Assembly (NCBI RefSeq): GCF_025147485.1
Contig: NZ_CP102263.1
Location: 1,377,501-1,441,500 of the forward strand
Source: Bacteroides uniformis
GTDB taxonomy: Bacteria; Bacteroidota; Bacteroidia; Bacteroidales; Bacteroidaceae
DNA length: 64,000 nt
Direction of reading: 5' to 3'
The notes under the pieces are model-generated. The model did no database searches. It was not told where the DNA came from and saw nothing but the letters and a program-made list of their open reading frames with translations. A program made the translations under genes and the position numbers. Numbering within the stretch: the stretch's first letter is position 1; every line of letters starts with the position of its first letter. This document shows positions 8,371-17,794 of this stretch, piece after piece.

Positions 8371-9396
8371 ATGAAAAGAATACATTGTATGAAGAAGTTT
8401 CTTGTATTATCAGTGTTATGCAGTCTGATAGCCTGTTCCTCGTCATCGGCTACAAAAGAGGATAAACCGGAAGAACAACAGCCGAAGAATGTCTATCGCA
8501 ATCCGGTGATAGATTATAGTTTGCCAGACCCTTCTGTCATTGAGGGAGATGATGGATACTACTATTTGTATGCCACCGAGGACATACGCAATCTGCCGAT
8601 TCACCGTTCCAAGAACCTGGTGGATTGGGAGTATGTAGGTACTGCCTTTACGGACCGTACGCGGCCTGATTTTGAGCCGAACGGCGGTTTGTGGGCGCCG
8701 GACATCAACAAGATAGGTGATAAATACGTGCTCTATTATTCTATGTCTGTTTGGGGAGGCGAGTTAACTTGCGGCATCGGTTGTGCTACTGCCGATAAGC
8801 CTGAGGGACCTTTTACGGACCACGGAAAGATGTTCCGCAGCAATGAAATCAATGTACAGAACTCCATCGACCCTTTCTATATAGAGGATGGAGGGAAGAA
8901 ATATCTTTTCTGGGGCAGTTTTCGAGGAATCTATGCGATTGAACTGTCTGATGACGGACTCTCTCTGAAGGACGGCGCCACACCGCAGCAAGTGGCAGGA
9001 ACCGCTTACGAAGGTACCTATATTCACAAGAAGGACGGGCATTACTACTTCTTCGCTTCCATAGGAAGTTGTTGTGAGGGATTGAAGAGTACTTACACTA
9101 CTGTTGTAGGCCGTTCAGATAATCTTTTCGGCCCCTATGTCGACAAGAATGGCGGTAGCATGATGGATAACAAGCACGAAGTGCTGATTCAGAAAAGCAA
9201 TTCCTTTGTGGGTACCGGTCATAATTCGGAGATTGTGACGGACAATGCCGGCAATGACTGGTTCTTTTATCATGCGGTGAGCACAAAGAAGCCTGAAGGC
9301 CGTGTATTGATGTTGGATAAGATTAGCTGGGAAGACGGATGGCCGACGGTAGAAGGCTCCGTTGCATCCACGGAAGCGGAGAAACCGAAATTCTGA
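8371..9396 (+). CDS. GH43 glycosidase (arabinanase or arabinofuranosidase-like), lipoprotein
   Basis: A 341-residue GH43 protein of a different branch from the two before it. Lipobox LIAC (Cys22). Catalytic candidates are Asp53 (SLPDPSVIEG), Asp167 (NSIDPFYIEDGG) and Glu214 (AYEGTYIHKK), with His284 in VGTGHNSEIV. The sequence around SLPDPSV, GLWAPDI and YEGTYI resembles arabinan-active GH43 enzymes; the exact subfamily cannot be read by eye. A start at the internal Met (8389, MKKFLVLS) is equally plausible. The GH78 gene starts only 5 bp downstream. Confidence 0.85.
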   Translation: MKRIHCMKKFLVLSVLCSLIACSSSSATKEDKPEEQQPKNVYRNPVIDYSLPDPSVIEGDDGYYYLYATEDIRNLPIHRSKNLVDWEYVGTAFTDRTRPDFEPNGGLWAPDINKIGDKYVLYYSMSVWGGELTCGIGCATADKPEGPFTDHGKMFRSNEINVQNSIDPFYIEDGGKKYLFWGSFRGIYAIELSDDGLSLKDGATPQQVAGTAYEGTYIHKKDGHYYFFASIGSCCEGLKSTYTTVVGRSDNLFGPYVDKNGGSMMDNKHEVLIQKSNSFVGTGHNSEIVTDNAGNDWFFYHAVSTKKPEGRVLMLDKISWEDGWPTVEGSVASTEAEKPKF

Positions 9397-9401
9397 CAAG
9401 T

Positions 9402-12128
9402 ATGAAGAAATCTATTTTAATCTCCTTGTTGGCCCTATTGATGATGGGCTGTCAAGTATCGGGTGGCAGTTCCTTGAAAGTGGAGGAAACCACTGTTGAA
9501 ATGCGGAAGAATCCCGAAGGAGTAGCTGTATCGGCTCCCCGTTTCTCATGGCAACTGGTAACCGACAAGCAGGATGTGATGCAGACTGCTTATCAGATTG
9601 AAGTGGCGGACTCGGAAAAGGGCTTGCAGGCCGGCTCCGGGCTGGTATGGAACAGCGGTCGTGTGGAGTCTGGCCAATCGGTGCTAGTGAAGTACGCAGG
9701 GGCGTCTTTGGAGTCGGGACAGAAATATTGGTGGCGTGTCACTGTATGGACAAATACCGGTGACAAGGCGCAAAGTAGTATCCAATATTGGTCAATGGCT
9801 TTGCTGGACAGTTCGGACTGGAAAGCCGGCTGGATTGGACTGAACGACAGTACAAACTTGAAACTGGACGGTGAGCGGACCATCCTTCCGGCACGTTATC
9901 TGCGGAAGGAGTTTGATTTGCCGTCACAGCCGAAGCGTGCAGTCCTTTATGTTTCGGGAGTAGGCTCTTCCGTATGCTATATGAATGGCGAGAGGATTGG
10001 AAACGATGTATTCGGTCCTTTGCCTACCTGGTACGATGCTTCTGTATCTTATCTGACCTATGATGTCACCCCCTTGTTGAAGTCCGGTACCAATACGATA
10101 GGCGTGGCTCTGGGCAACGGCCGGTATCTTTCCATGCGTGCCAATGGGATGGTAGGTTTTGGTTTACCCCGTCTCATGGCGCAGTTGAATATAGAGTACG
10201 ACAATGGTGAGACGGTGTCGGTAGCCAGCGATGACTCCTGGAAAGTGACGAACTGCGGTCCTATAACCGCAAACAACGAGTTTGACGGTGAGTGGTATGA
10301 TGCCCGCTTGGAATTGGGCAAATGGGCGGAAAGCGGCTATGATGATTCCGGATGGAAACCGGCCGAACGGATGGAGGCTCCCAAAGGAAAACTTGTGGCA
10401 CAGCTCTCTCCGAGTCTGAAGGTGATGGAGGAAATAAAGCCAATATCCGTTAAATCGGTAGGTGATGGAAGATATATCGTGGATATGGGGCAGAATATGG
10501 TAGGAATACAGCAGGTGAAACTGCGTGGCAAGAAGGACAAGCCCATTACCATGCGTTTTGCCGAAGTGCTGAAGGACAATGGTACGGAACTGTATCTTGA
10601 CAACCTGCGCAGTGCCCTTGTCACGGATATTTATACTCCTGCCGCTGACGGTGAGTTTGTTTGGGAACCGTTGTTTGTTTACCATGGTTTCCGTTTTATG
10701 GAAATATCCGGTTTGGACTATGAACCGGCAGCGGATGATTTCATCGGTAAGGTGGTGTATGATGAAATGGCAACGAACGGTACGTTCGAGACTTCCGAGG
10801 AGTTGATTAACAGAATTCACAAGAATGCCTATTGGGGAATCCGTGGAAACTATCGCGGTATGCCTACCGACTGCCCCCAGCGTGATGAACGTCTTGGATG
10901 GCTGGGCGACCGCACTACCGGTGCCTATGGTGAAAGTTTCATTTTCGGCAATGCCTTGATGTATAAGAAGTGGCTGGTGGATATAGAAGAGTCCATGAAT
11001 GAAAATGGAAGTATCTCTGTGGTATCTCCCCGTTACTGGACCATCTTCCATGATGACGTGACTTGGCCGGCTGCCTATTTTTACGTAGCCGACATGCTTT
11101 ACCGCCAGTTTGGCGATGATAGCTCCATCAAAGAGCGCTATCCGTCCATGAAGCGCTGGGTAAACCACATGACGGAGACCAAAATGAAGGACTATATTCT
11201 GGTGAAGGATGAATACGGGGATTGGTGCATGCCTCCCGAGTCGCCGGAGCTGATTCATTCGGAGGACCCTGCCCGTAAGACGAACGGTGAAGTGTTGAGT
11301 ACAACGGTGTTTTACAGTATTCTGCAACTGATGGAGAAGTTCGCGCAAATGAACGGACTTCCGGCAGATGCTGAAGAGTATGCAGCACTTGCCATTAAGG
11401 TCAAGGACGCTTATAACAAGAAATTCTTCAATACTGAGACTGCACAGTATGACAACAATACGGTGACGGCAAACCTGCTTTCCCTCAGACTGGGTCTGGT
11501 TCCCGACGGATATGAAGATAAAGTATTTGCCAATGTCGTGGAGAAGACGGAAAAAGACTGTAAGGGACATGTCAGTGCCGGTGTGCTTGGCATCCAGCAT
11601 CTGATGCGCGGACTTACCGAGTACGGCGGACTGGAACTTGCCTATAAGATAGTGACCAATGACACTTATCCCTCATGGGGTTACATGATTAAGAAGGGTG
11701 CAACCACCATTTGGGAATTATGGAATGGTGACACGGCAAATCCGGCGATGAATTCAAGAAACCATGTGATGCTTTTGGGAGACCTGCTGATATGGTTCTA
11801 TGAGGATCTTGCCGGTATAAAAAATGCTCCCGCTTCCGTCGGGTTCAAGCAGATTCTGATGGAACCGGTATTCCCGGAAAAACTGAATTATGTGAATGCT
11901 TCGCATGTATCGCCTTATGGCAGGATAGGGAGTTCCTGGAAACGTGACGGCAATAAGCTGGAGTGGAACGTTGAGATTCCCGCCAATACAACCGCTACGA
12001 TCAAGCTGCCGCTTGACTTCCATGTACAGGTAGATGCCGGTCAGGCGGGGATTCATTCCGTGGAGGAGGCTGACGGTAAGCTGGTAGTCGAATTGGGCTC
12101 CGGCAAGTATGTATTCATGTCTGAATGA
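9402..12128 (+). CDS. GH78 alpha-L-rhamnosidase, lipoprotein
   Basis: A GH78 enzyme of 908 residues that releases terminal alpha-L-rhamnose. I place the start at 9402 because it gives a proper lipoprotein signal (MKKSILISLLALLMMGC); the frame extends upstream to 9339 but that would overlap the previous gene. N-terminal beta-sandwich domains (including the PRFSWQL and YLRKEFDLP blocks) precede the alpha/alpha toroid. The family signature DCPQRDERLGWLGD carries the proposed acid (Glu496), and Glu772 in TTIWELWNG fits the second catalytic residue. Length is normal. It indicates rhamnose in the target glycan. Confidence 0.93.
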   Translation: MKKSILISLLALLMMGCQVSGGSSLKVEETTVEMRKNPEGVAVSAPRFSWQLVTDKQDVMQTAYQIEVADSEKGLQAGSGLVWNSGRVESGQSVLVKYAGASLESGQKYWWRVTVWTNTGDKAQSSIQYWSMALLDSSDWKAGWIGLNDSTNLKLDGERTILPARYLRKEFDLPSQPKRAVLYVSGVGSSVCYMNGERIGNDVFGPLPTWYDASVSYLTYDVTPLLKSGTNTIGVALGNGRYLSMRANGMVGFGLPRLMAQLNIEYDNGETVSVASDDSWKVTNCGPITANNEFDGEWYDARLELGKWAESGYDDSGWKPAERMEAPKGKLVAQLSPSLKVMEEIKPISVKSVGDGRYIVDMGQNMVGIQQVKLRGKKDKPITMRFAEVLKDNGTELYLDNLRSALVTDIYTPAADGEFVWEPLFVYHGFRFMEISGLDYEPAADDFIGKVVYDEMATNGTFETSEELINRIHKNAYWGIRGNYRGMPTDCPQRDERLGWLGDRTTGAYGESFIFGNALMYKKWLVDIEESMNENGSISVVSPRYWTIFHDDVTWPAAYFYVADMLYRQFGDDSSIKERYPSMKRWVNHMTETKMKDYILVKDEYGDWCMPPESPELIHSEDPARKTNGEVLSTTVFYSILQLMEKFAQMNGLPADAEEYAALAIKVKDAYNKKFFNTETAQYDNNTVTANLLSLRLGLVPDGYEDKVFANVVEKTEKDCKGHVSAGVLGIQHLMRGLTEYGGLELAYKIVTNDTYPSWGYMIKKGATTIWELWNGDTANPAMNSRNHVMLLGDLLIWFYEDLAGIKNAPASVGFKQILMEPVFPEKLNYVNASHVSPYGRIGSSWKRDGNKLEWNVEIPANTTATIKLPLDFHVQVDAGQAGIHSVEEADGKLVVELGSGKYVFMSE

Positions 12129-12160
12129 TATTTTCTAACAACAATAAAACAGATGTAACT

Positions 12161-14191
12161 ATGAGACTAAAAAGATTGTTTTTGGGAATAATGCTCTTTA
12201 CGGGCATTACGGGTGCAGGAGCGGCAAATGCTGCTCCGGAAGACATCTCTGCTTCTATTTCCTTGAAAGTGCCGGGGAATGATGCCAAGCAATATCCGCT
12301 GGCCTTGCAGAAGATGCAGGATGGTATGTACAGCTGCCGGGCTTCGGAAACGTTGCCGTTGGACATCATCCGCCAGGTGGTGGACAAGGATGGCAAACAG
12401 CGCATTACCGTCACACTCAAGGCGCTGGAAAATGTGTATTTCAACTACGGGGAACAGATAAAGACCGGTTACAAGCATTCGGACTGCCAGTTCTACATGC
12501 CGGGCTTCTGGTATCGCCGCAACCTGCGTTCGCCGAAGGAAGCTCCTTCTTTCCACACATCGGACAGTTGGCTGGTGCGTGAGGACCGTTTGAGCACTCC
12601 GCTGACGGCAGCTTTCAATCCAGCAAGCGGTACGTCCATGTCGGTTATCCGTATTGACAAGTTCGACAAGGAAGCTTTGACCACTCATAAGGAGGGAGAG
12701 GTAATCTTGTCCGGCGAGACTTCCATCGGATATACCGGTTTCTGCAATGTGGATGGTATGACTGTCTTGGCATACGGTTTCCCCTATAAGGAAGCACCGA
12801 AGACATATATCCGCAAATTGACGCTGGCTCCTGCCGTTGAGGCTTTCCAGCTGCTGCGTAAGGGCGACAGCATCTCCATGACTTGGGAGGTGTCCGAAAG
12901 GAATGCTGCCGATTTCTCGGAATGCGTACAGCGCACCTGGGAGTATTGTTATGACACTAACCGCCCGAAACCGGTTGACACACCTTACACGGTAGACCGC
13001 ATGAAGGAGGTGATGAGCAACTTCTTTGTGGAAAGCTATGTCAGCAATACCCCCACTCATTATTACTCCGGTGTAGAGTTGGAGACTGCTACTTGTGCCA
13101 ATACCGATGTTGCCGAAGTGGGCTTTGTGGGACGTACGTTGCTGAACGCTTTCAATGCTTTGGAGTATGGCAAACAGCAGAATCGCCAAGACCTGGTGGA
13201 TAATGCCAACCATATCTTTGACACTTATCTCCAAAATGGTTTTTCGCCTGCCGGTTTCTTCAACGAAGTGGTACACTACAACCGCGGCTTCAAGGAAACC
13301 AGACATAGCATCCGCCGTCAGTCCGAGGGAGTGTATGCCATCTTGAACTATCTGAACTACGAGAAACAGCAGAAGCGTAAACACCCCGAATGGGAGAAAC
13401 GCATCAAGGGCATGCTGGACAGCTTCCTCAAGTTGCAGAACGAGGACGGCAGCTTCCCGCGCAAGTTCAAGGATGATTTCTCTGTCGTGGATGCCAGCGG
13501 CGGTAGCACGCCTTCGGCAACATTGCCTTTGGTGATGGCGTCCAAGTATTTCAAGGACAAACGTTATCTGGCAAGCGCCAAGCGTACGGTAGACTATCTG
13601 GAGAAGGAACTGATATCCAAAGCCGATTATTTCTCTTCTACGCTGGATGCCAACTGCGAGGACAAGGAAGCCTCCTTGTATGCTGCTACGGCTGCTTATT
13701 ATCTGGCTTTGGTTACCAAAGGAGAAGAGCGTGCGCACTATGCCGGTCTGGCGAAGAAAGCCGCTTATTTTGCTTTGTCGTGGTATTATACTTGGGATGT
13801 TCCTTTTGCCGAAGGTCAGATGCTGGGAGATATCGGCTTGAAAACCCGTGGTTGGGGAAATGTGTCGGTAGAGAATAACCATATCGATGTATTTATCTTC
13901 GAATTTGCCGATGTGCTGCATTGGCTCTCCAAGGAGTACAACGAGCCGCGCTTCTCTGACTTTGCCGAGGTGATTTCCACTTCCATGCGCCAGTTACTGC
14001 CATATGAAGGACACATGTGCGGCATTGCCAAAGTAGGCTATTACCCGGAAGTGGTGCAGCATACCAATTGGGATTACGGACGTAACGGAAAGGGATATTA
14101 CAACAATATCTTCGCTCCGGGCTGGACGGTCGCTTCTTTGTGGGAGCTGTTCACTCCGGGACGTGCGGAGCAGTTCTTGTTGAAAAAATGA
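12161..14191 (+). CDS. Exported alpha/alpha-toroid protein of unassigned family
   Basis: A 676-residue secreted protein I cannot assign to a named family. The start at 12161 gives a signal peptide ending near AANA; upstream codons overlap the previous gene. Residues about 20-280 look like a beta-rich domain. From about 290 on, the sequence is a run of amphipathic helices with repeats typical of six-hairpin toroids (TYLQNGFSPAGFFNEVVHY, NEDGSFPRKF, EASLYAATAAYYLAL, HTNWDYGRNGKGYYNN). That fold is common in GH88/GH105/GH127-like hydrolases and in polysaccharide lyases. Its place between GH78 and an epimerase suggests a glycosidase of this PUL. This is inference from fold and context only. Confidence 0.7.
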   Translation: MRLKRLFLGIMLFTGITGAGAANAAPEDISASISLKVPGNDAKQYPLALQKMQDGMYSCRASETLPLDIIRQVVDKDGKQRITVTLKALENVYFNYGEQIKTGYKHSDCQFYMPGFWYRRNLRSPKEAPSFHTSDSWLVREDRLSTPLTAAFNPASGTSMSVIRIDKFDKEALTTHKEGEVILSGETSIGYTGFCNVDGMTVLAYGFPYKEAPKTYIRKLTLAPAVEAFQLLRKGDSISMTWEVSERNAADFSECVQRTWEYCYDTNRPKPVDTPYTVDRMKEVMSNFFVESYVSNTPTHYYSGVELETATCANTDVAEVGFVGRTLLNAFNALEYGKQQNRQDLVDNANHIFDTYLQNGFSPAGFFNEVVHYNRGFKETRHSIRRQSEGVYAILNYLNYEKQQKRKHPEWEKRIKGMLDSFLKLQNEDGSFPRKFKDDFSVVDASGGSTPSATLPLVMASKYFKDKRYLASAKRTVDYLEKELISKADYFSSTLDANCEDKEASLYAATAAYYLALVTKGEERAHYAGLAKKAAYFALSWYYTWDVPFAEGQMLGDIGLKTRGWGNVSVENNHIDVFIFEFADVLHWLSKEYNEPRFSDFAEVISTSMRQLLPYEGHMCGIAKVGYYPEVVQHTNWDYGRNGKGYYNNIFAPGWTVASLWELFTPGRAEQFLLKK

Positions 14192-14220
14192 TAGTCTAAA
14201 CAGTAACCAATATTGTATTT

Positions 14221-15357
14221 ATGAATAAGATGATGACTTTGTTGGCAAGCGTGATGCTATTGGCATCGGCTTGCACGGGCAAGCAGGCGAGTGAAAAGAC
14301 TGCTTCTGGACTGGAACCTGCCAACTTCCGTACGGAAGTGGATGGCAAGCAGACAGACTTGTTTGTTTTGAAGAATAAGAATGGTATGGAAGTTTGTATT
14401 ACGAATTTCGGCGGACGTATTGTATCAGTGATGGTGCCAGACAAGGATGGCGTTATGCGTGATGTGGTGCTGGGCTTCGATTCCATTCAGGACTACATCA
14501 AGTTCCCTTCGGATTTCGGCGCTACCATCGGACGTTATGCCAACCGTATCAACCAGGGTAAGATTACAGTGGATGGGGTAGAGTATCAGCTGCCGCGCAA
14601 CAATTACGGTCATTGCCTGCATGGAGGTCCCAAGGGATACCAATATCAAGTGTTCGATGCCCGCCAGTTGAGCAGTCAGGTTCTGGAGTTGACTTATCTG
14701 TCGAAAGACGGAGAGGAGGGCTTCCCGGGTAACCTGACCTGCAAGGTCACTTTCTCGCTGACAGATGACGATGCCATCGACATTCGTTACAGTGCCGAAA
14801 CGGACCGTACCACTGTTGTCAATATGACGAACCATTCTTACTTTAACCTGGACGGTGACCCCTCCAAGTCCAATTCGGATTATCTGCTCACTATTGATGC
14901 AGATGCTTATACCCCCGTGGACAGTACCTTCATGACTACCGGTGAGATTGTTTCCGTAGAAGGTACGGATATGGATTTCCGCACTCCTACTGCTGTTGGC
15001 GCCCGTATCGACAATGACTTTGAGCAGTTGAAGAACGGCAAGGGCTATGACCACAACTGGGTACTCAATACGAAGGGCGATGTCACCCGCCCGTGTGCCA
15101 CCCTCGAATCTCCCTCAACGGGTATTGTGCTTGATGTCTATACCAACGAACCGGGCATTCAGATTTATGCCGGTAACTTCCTGGATGGCACACTGACCGG
15201 AAAGAAAGGTATCGTGTACGGTCATCGTGCGTCCGTCTGTTTGGAGACGCAGAAATATCCCGATACGCCCAACAAGCCGGAATGGCCTTCGGCGTTGCTG
15301 AAGCCGGGAGAAAAGTATGACAGTCATTGCATCTATCGCTTTTCGGTGAAGAAATAA
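14221..15357 (+). CDS. galM: Aldose 1-epimerase, lipoprotein
   Basis: A 378-residue galactose mutarotase-family enzyme that interconverts alpha and beta anomers of aldoses. It carries a lipobox (LLASAC, Cys18), so it acts outside the cytoplasm. Family motifs are visible: TNFGGRIVSV, ATIGRYANRIN, NYGHCLHGG (active-site His), NHSYFNLDG (second His) and the SVCLETQKYPD block with the catalytic Glu. As the last gene of the PUL operon (29 bp after the previous stop codon), it probably equilibrates sugars released by the GH43 and GH78 enzymes. Confidence 0.93.
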   Translation: MNKMMTLLASVMLLASACTGKQASEKTASGLEPANFRTEVDGKQTDLFVLKNKNGMEVCITNFGGRIVSVMVPDKDGVMRDVVLGFDSIQDYIKFPSDFGATIGRYANRINQGKITVDGVEYQLPRNNYGHCLHGGPKGYQYQVFDARQLSSQVLELTYLSKDGEEGFPGNLTCKVTFSLTDDDAIDIRYSAETDRTTVVNMTNHSYFNLDGDPSKSNSDYLLTIDADAYTPVDSTFMTTGEIVSVEGTDMDFRTPTAVGARIDNDFEQLKNGKGYDHNWVLNTKGDVTRPCATLESPSTGIVLDVYTNEPGIQIYAGNFLDGTLTGKKGIVYGHRASVCLETQKYPDTPNKPEWPSALLKPGEKYDSHCIYRFSVKK

Positions 15358-15447
15358 ATATAGGGGATGTGTCATCTGTGTGCTATCAACCGTTTTGATA
15401 CCCTCTTATTGTATGGCCTTTTTTGTGAATCTAAAACATAATATACA

Positions 15448-15984
15448 ATGAAACACTTTAGTGTTTTTTTATTGGCTGCTTTATTCCCTTTGATTTTCAT
15501 GGGTTGCAAAAGTGAGGAAGACTCTTATCCTCCTATTCATTATGGATACAATTTAGCATTTGTCGATGAAAATGGTAATGATTTGATTGAGGGAATGCAA
15601 ACCGGTCTTGGAAGAAATGGTAAGCCTGCTTTGAGAGAGAAAGATTACTCCTATAAATTGGTAGAACCCGATTCTAAAGATGACTTTACCGGACCGGACT
15701 GTATCTATGTGGAAAGCAGGGACGGACTTTTTACTTTGGCAATCTTTGATGCACTATGGGATGGATATAAATATGACAAGAAGCCTGAAGTATTGAGGCG
15801 TACGTTTGTTTGTCCCTATATCTTTGGTGACGGAGAGGAACATTCCATTATTTCCCATTGGAAGTACAATGATGGTTATGGCAGTGTTGAACTTATTAGA
15901 GTAACTATAGATGGTGTGGATGCCCGCATCGAATCAGGAGCAGACAAATATCACCCGTTAGTTGTCGTTGTGTTGACAAAGTAA
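15448..15984 (+). CDS. Small lipoprotein of unknown function
   Basis: A 178-residue lipoprotein (signal peptide with lipobox IFMGC, Cys20) that I do not recognise. The mature part is a compact, mostly beta sequence with many Asp and Tyr residues (YGYNLAFVDENGNDL near the N-terminus, KYHPLVVVVLTK at the end). No catalytic motif is evident. It lies 90 bp after the PUL epimerase and ends at a shared hairpin terminator, so it may be its own unit. Many Bacteroides genomes carry short lipoproteins of this kind; I would not give it a role. Confidence 0.75.
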   Translation: MKHFSVFLLAALFPLIFMGCKSEEDSYPPIHYGYNLAFVDENGNDLIEGMQTGLGRNGKPALREKDYSYKLVEPDSKDDFTGPDCIYVESRDGLFTLAIFDALWDGYKYDKKPEVLRRTFVCPYIFGDGEEHSIISHWKYNDGYGSVELIRVTIDGVDARIESGADKYHPLVVVVLTK

Positions 15985-16000
15985 CTTGTTTTTCTTAAAT

Positions 16001-16047
16001 ACTCTGTCTTGGTAAAATCAGCACTTTATCAAGACAGAGTTTTTATT
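16001..16047. terminator. Bidirectional terminator between lipoprotein gene and ybeY
   Basis: A 16-bp stem (ACTCTGTCTTGGTAAA at 16001-16016 against TTTATCAAGACAGAGT at 16025-16040) with one G-T pair is followed by TTTTATT. It lies between convergent genes, and an A-rich tract on the other side (TTCTTAAAT) lets it serve both strands. Confidence 0.85.
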
Positions 16048-16055
16048 CTTTGGAA

Positions 16056-16469
16056 TTACCGCATCGCCAGCGCCTTATTCTCCGCCTCCTCCATAATCTC
16101 CCGTTCTCCCGGCCCTTTGTCATTGATGCCGCAAAGGTGGAGGATGCCGTGGATGATGACCCGGTACAGTTCACGTTCGTAGTTGTTATCGGCGAACTGT
16201 TCCGCATTGGTGCGTACGGTATCGAGGCTGATGAAGAGGTCACCGCTAAGGCGGTTGCCTTCACAGTAGTCGAAAGTGATGATATCTGTGTAATAATCGT
16301 GTTGCAGATATTGGCGGTTCACTTCGAGTATCTTCTCGTCCGAGCAGAAGATGTAGGCTATTTCACCGACTCTTTTTCCGTAAGTGGCGGCTACGGATTT
16401 TATCCATTCCGTGGTTTCACGCTTCTTGATGGATGGCATTTCCACGCCGTCTGTCTGATAACTAATCAT
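16056..16469 (-). CDS. ybeY: Endoribonuclease YbeY
   Basis: A 137-residue YbeY-family metalloendoribonuclease that acts in 16S rRNA maturation and ribosome quality control in the cytoplasm. The zinc-binding region HGILHLCGINDK corresponds to the family H-G-x-L-H-L-x-G motif, although the usual third His after G-Y/x-D is replaced (INDK), as in other Bacteroidetes members I recall. The Bacteroides-style N-terminus and TDIITFDYCEG strand fit the family. Its start codon is immediately preceded by a 31-bp leader repeat shared with two other genes in the window. Confidence 0.92.
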   Translation of the reverse strand: MISYQTDGVEMPSIKKRETTEWIKSVAATYGKRVGEIAYIFCSDEKILEVNRQYLQHDYYTDIITFDYCEGNRLSGDLFISLDTVRTNAEQFADNNYERELYRVIIHGILHLCGINDKGPGEREIMEEAENKALAMR

Positions 16470-16473
16470 TTTA

Positions 16474-16504
16474 TTTACGATTTAATGATTTACGATGTAC
16501 GATT
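16474..16504 (-). repeat. 31-bp leader repeat before ybeY
   Basis: An AT-rich 31-bp element built of ATCGTAAAT-like blocks (on the mRNA strand) ends 4 nt before the ybeY ATG. By eye it matches 27 of 31 positions of the copy at 63798-63828 and also resembles the copy at 60948-60978. All three are directly 5' of a start codon on the minus strand. Confidence 0.8.
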
Positions 16505-16536
16505 GGGATTACGTTCTTGCGATTAAGGCGGTTCTT

Positions 16537-17769
16537 TTAAAAGAAGAACAGGTAACTGATGATGATGGCGGCGATGATGCCGGAGAAATCGGCAATCAGT
16601 CCGCACGTCACGGCATTCCTTGTTTTGGTGATGCCTACGCTGCCGAAATATACCGCAAGGATATAGAACGTAGTGTCCGAAGCGCCACGTGCCACGCAAC
16701 TCATGCGTCCTACAAATGAATCGGCGCCATACTGTTTCATGGTGTCAATCATCAGTCCGTTGGCACCGCTGCCGCTCAGTGACTTCATCAGGGCAGTGGG
16801 TAGGGCACCTACAAAGCTGGTATCTACACCGAATAGTCCTACTACATAACCGATACCGTTCACCAGTATATCCATGGCGCCGGAAGTGCGGAAAACGGCG
16901 ATTCCAACGAGAAAAGCAACCAGATAAGGGATAATGCGTATGGCAGTGGTAAAGCCTTCTTTGGCTCCTTCTATAAAGGCATCGTATACATTGATTTTCT
17001 TCCATAGCCCCCAGAGGATGAACAGCAGGATGATGGAGAACAGCAGTATGTTGGCAATTAAAGTGGAATATACACCCATTTCATCACGGCTAATCTGTGT
17101 GAACAGATAAATGAGTGCGGCAAAGAAAAGACTGATGCAGCCAATCAGGATAAGTATGGGCTTGTTCAGCAGGTTGATGCGTTGTGCAATGCTGACGGCA
17201 ATGACACCGACAATGGTCGAGATGGCAGTCGTTATCAGTGTGGGGATAAAGATGTCCGTGGGTTGGGCGGCACCCATCTGCGAGCGATACATCATGATGC
17301 TGACGGGGATAAGTATCAGTCCCGAGGTGTTGAGGACAAGGAACATTACCATCGGATTGGTGGCAGTATCCTTTTTCGGGTTTAGTTCCTGAAGTTCCTT
17401 CATGGCTTTCAGCCCCATTGGGGTAGCGGCATTGTCCAGCCCCAGCATGTTGGCAGAGAGATTCATGAATATGGAACCCATGGCAGGATGTCCTTTCGGT
17501 ATTTCGGGAAAGAGACGGCAGAATACCGGACTCAGCCAACGGGAGAGGGCATTGATCATGCCGCTGTTTTCGCCTATTTTCATCACGCCGAGCCAGAGGG
17601 CGAGTATTCCTGTCAGTCCCAGGGATATTTCAAAAGCTGTTTTGGAAGAGGAGAAGGTGGAGTTGACGAGTTCTGTGAATATCTCCACATCACTCATAAA
17701 GATGAGTTTGCAGAGGGCTACGATGAATGCGATGACGAAGAAAGCTACCCAGATGTAATTTAAAACCAT
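16537..17769 (-). CDS. Nucleoside-recognition (Gate) domain membrane protein, SpmA/SpmB-like fusion
   Basis: A 410-residue integral membrane protein with two nucleoside-recognition (Gate) domains, like SpmA and SpmB joined in one chain. The first half contains ALWLGVMKIGENSGMI and SANMLGLDNAATPMG; the second half contains RIIPYLVAFLVGIAVFRTSGAMD, ALPTALMKSLSGSGANG and ASDTTFYILAVYFGSVG, both family hallmarks. I count roughly ten hydrophobic segments. Members are thought to transport small molecules, but the substrate is unknown. Gene order (ybeY downstream, M28 peptidase upstream, same strand) suggests a loose operon. Confidence 0.88.
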   Translation of the reverse strand: MVLNYIWVAFFVIAFIVALCKLIFMSDVEIFTELVNSTFSSSKTAFEISLGLTGILALWLGVMKIGENSGMINALSRWLSPVFCRLFPEIPKGHPAMGSIFMNLSANMLGLDNAATPMGLKAMKELQELNPKKDTATNPMVMFLVLNTSGLILIPVSIMMYRSQMGAAQPTDIFIPTLITTAISTIVGVIAVSIAQRINLLNKPILILIGCISLFFAALIYLFTQISRDEMGVYSTLIANILLFSIILLFILWGLWKKINVYDAFIEGAKEGFTTAIRIIPYLVAFLVGIAVFRTSGAMDILVNGIGYVVGLFGVDTSFVGALPTALMKSLSGSGANGLMIDTMKQYGADSFVGRMSCVARGASDTTFYILAVYFGSVGITKTRNAVTCGLIADFSGIIAAIIISYLFFF

Positions 17770-17794
17770 GTATCGTTACTTTGTTTCTAGTGGA

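Noticed and set aside
9339..9401. A start of the rhamnosidase at 9339
   Set aside because: It would overlap the previous gene by 58 bp and hide the lipoprotein signal that begins at 9402.
10164..11600. A 478-codon minus-strand frame opposite the rhamnosidase gene
   Set aside because: Antisense shadow of a well-supported GH78 gene.
12167..13921. A 584-codon minus-strand frame opposite the toroid gene
   Set aside because: Antisense shadow; the + strand has a signal peptide and PUL context, the minus frame has neither.
16050..16526. A 158-codon + strand frame over ybeY
   Set aside because: Antisense to a gene with the YbeY zinc motif.
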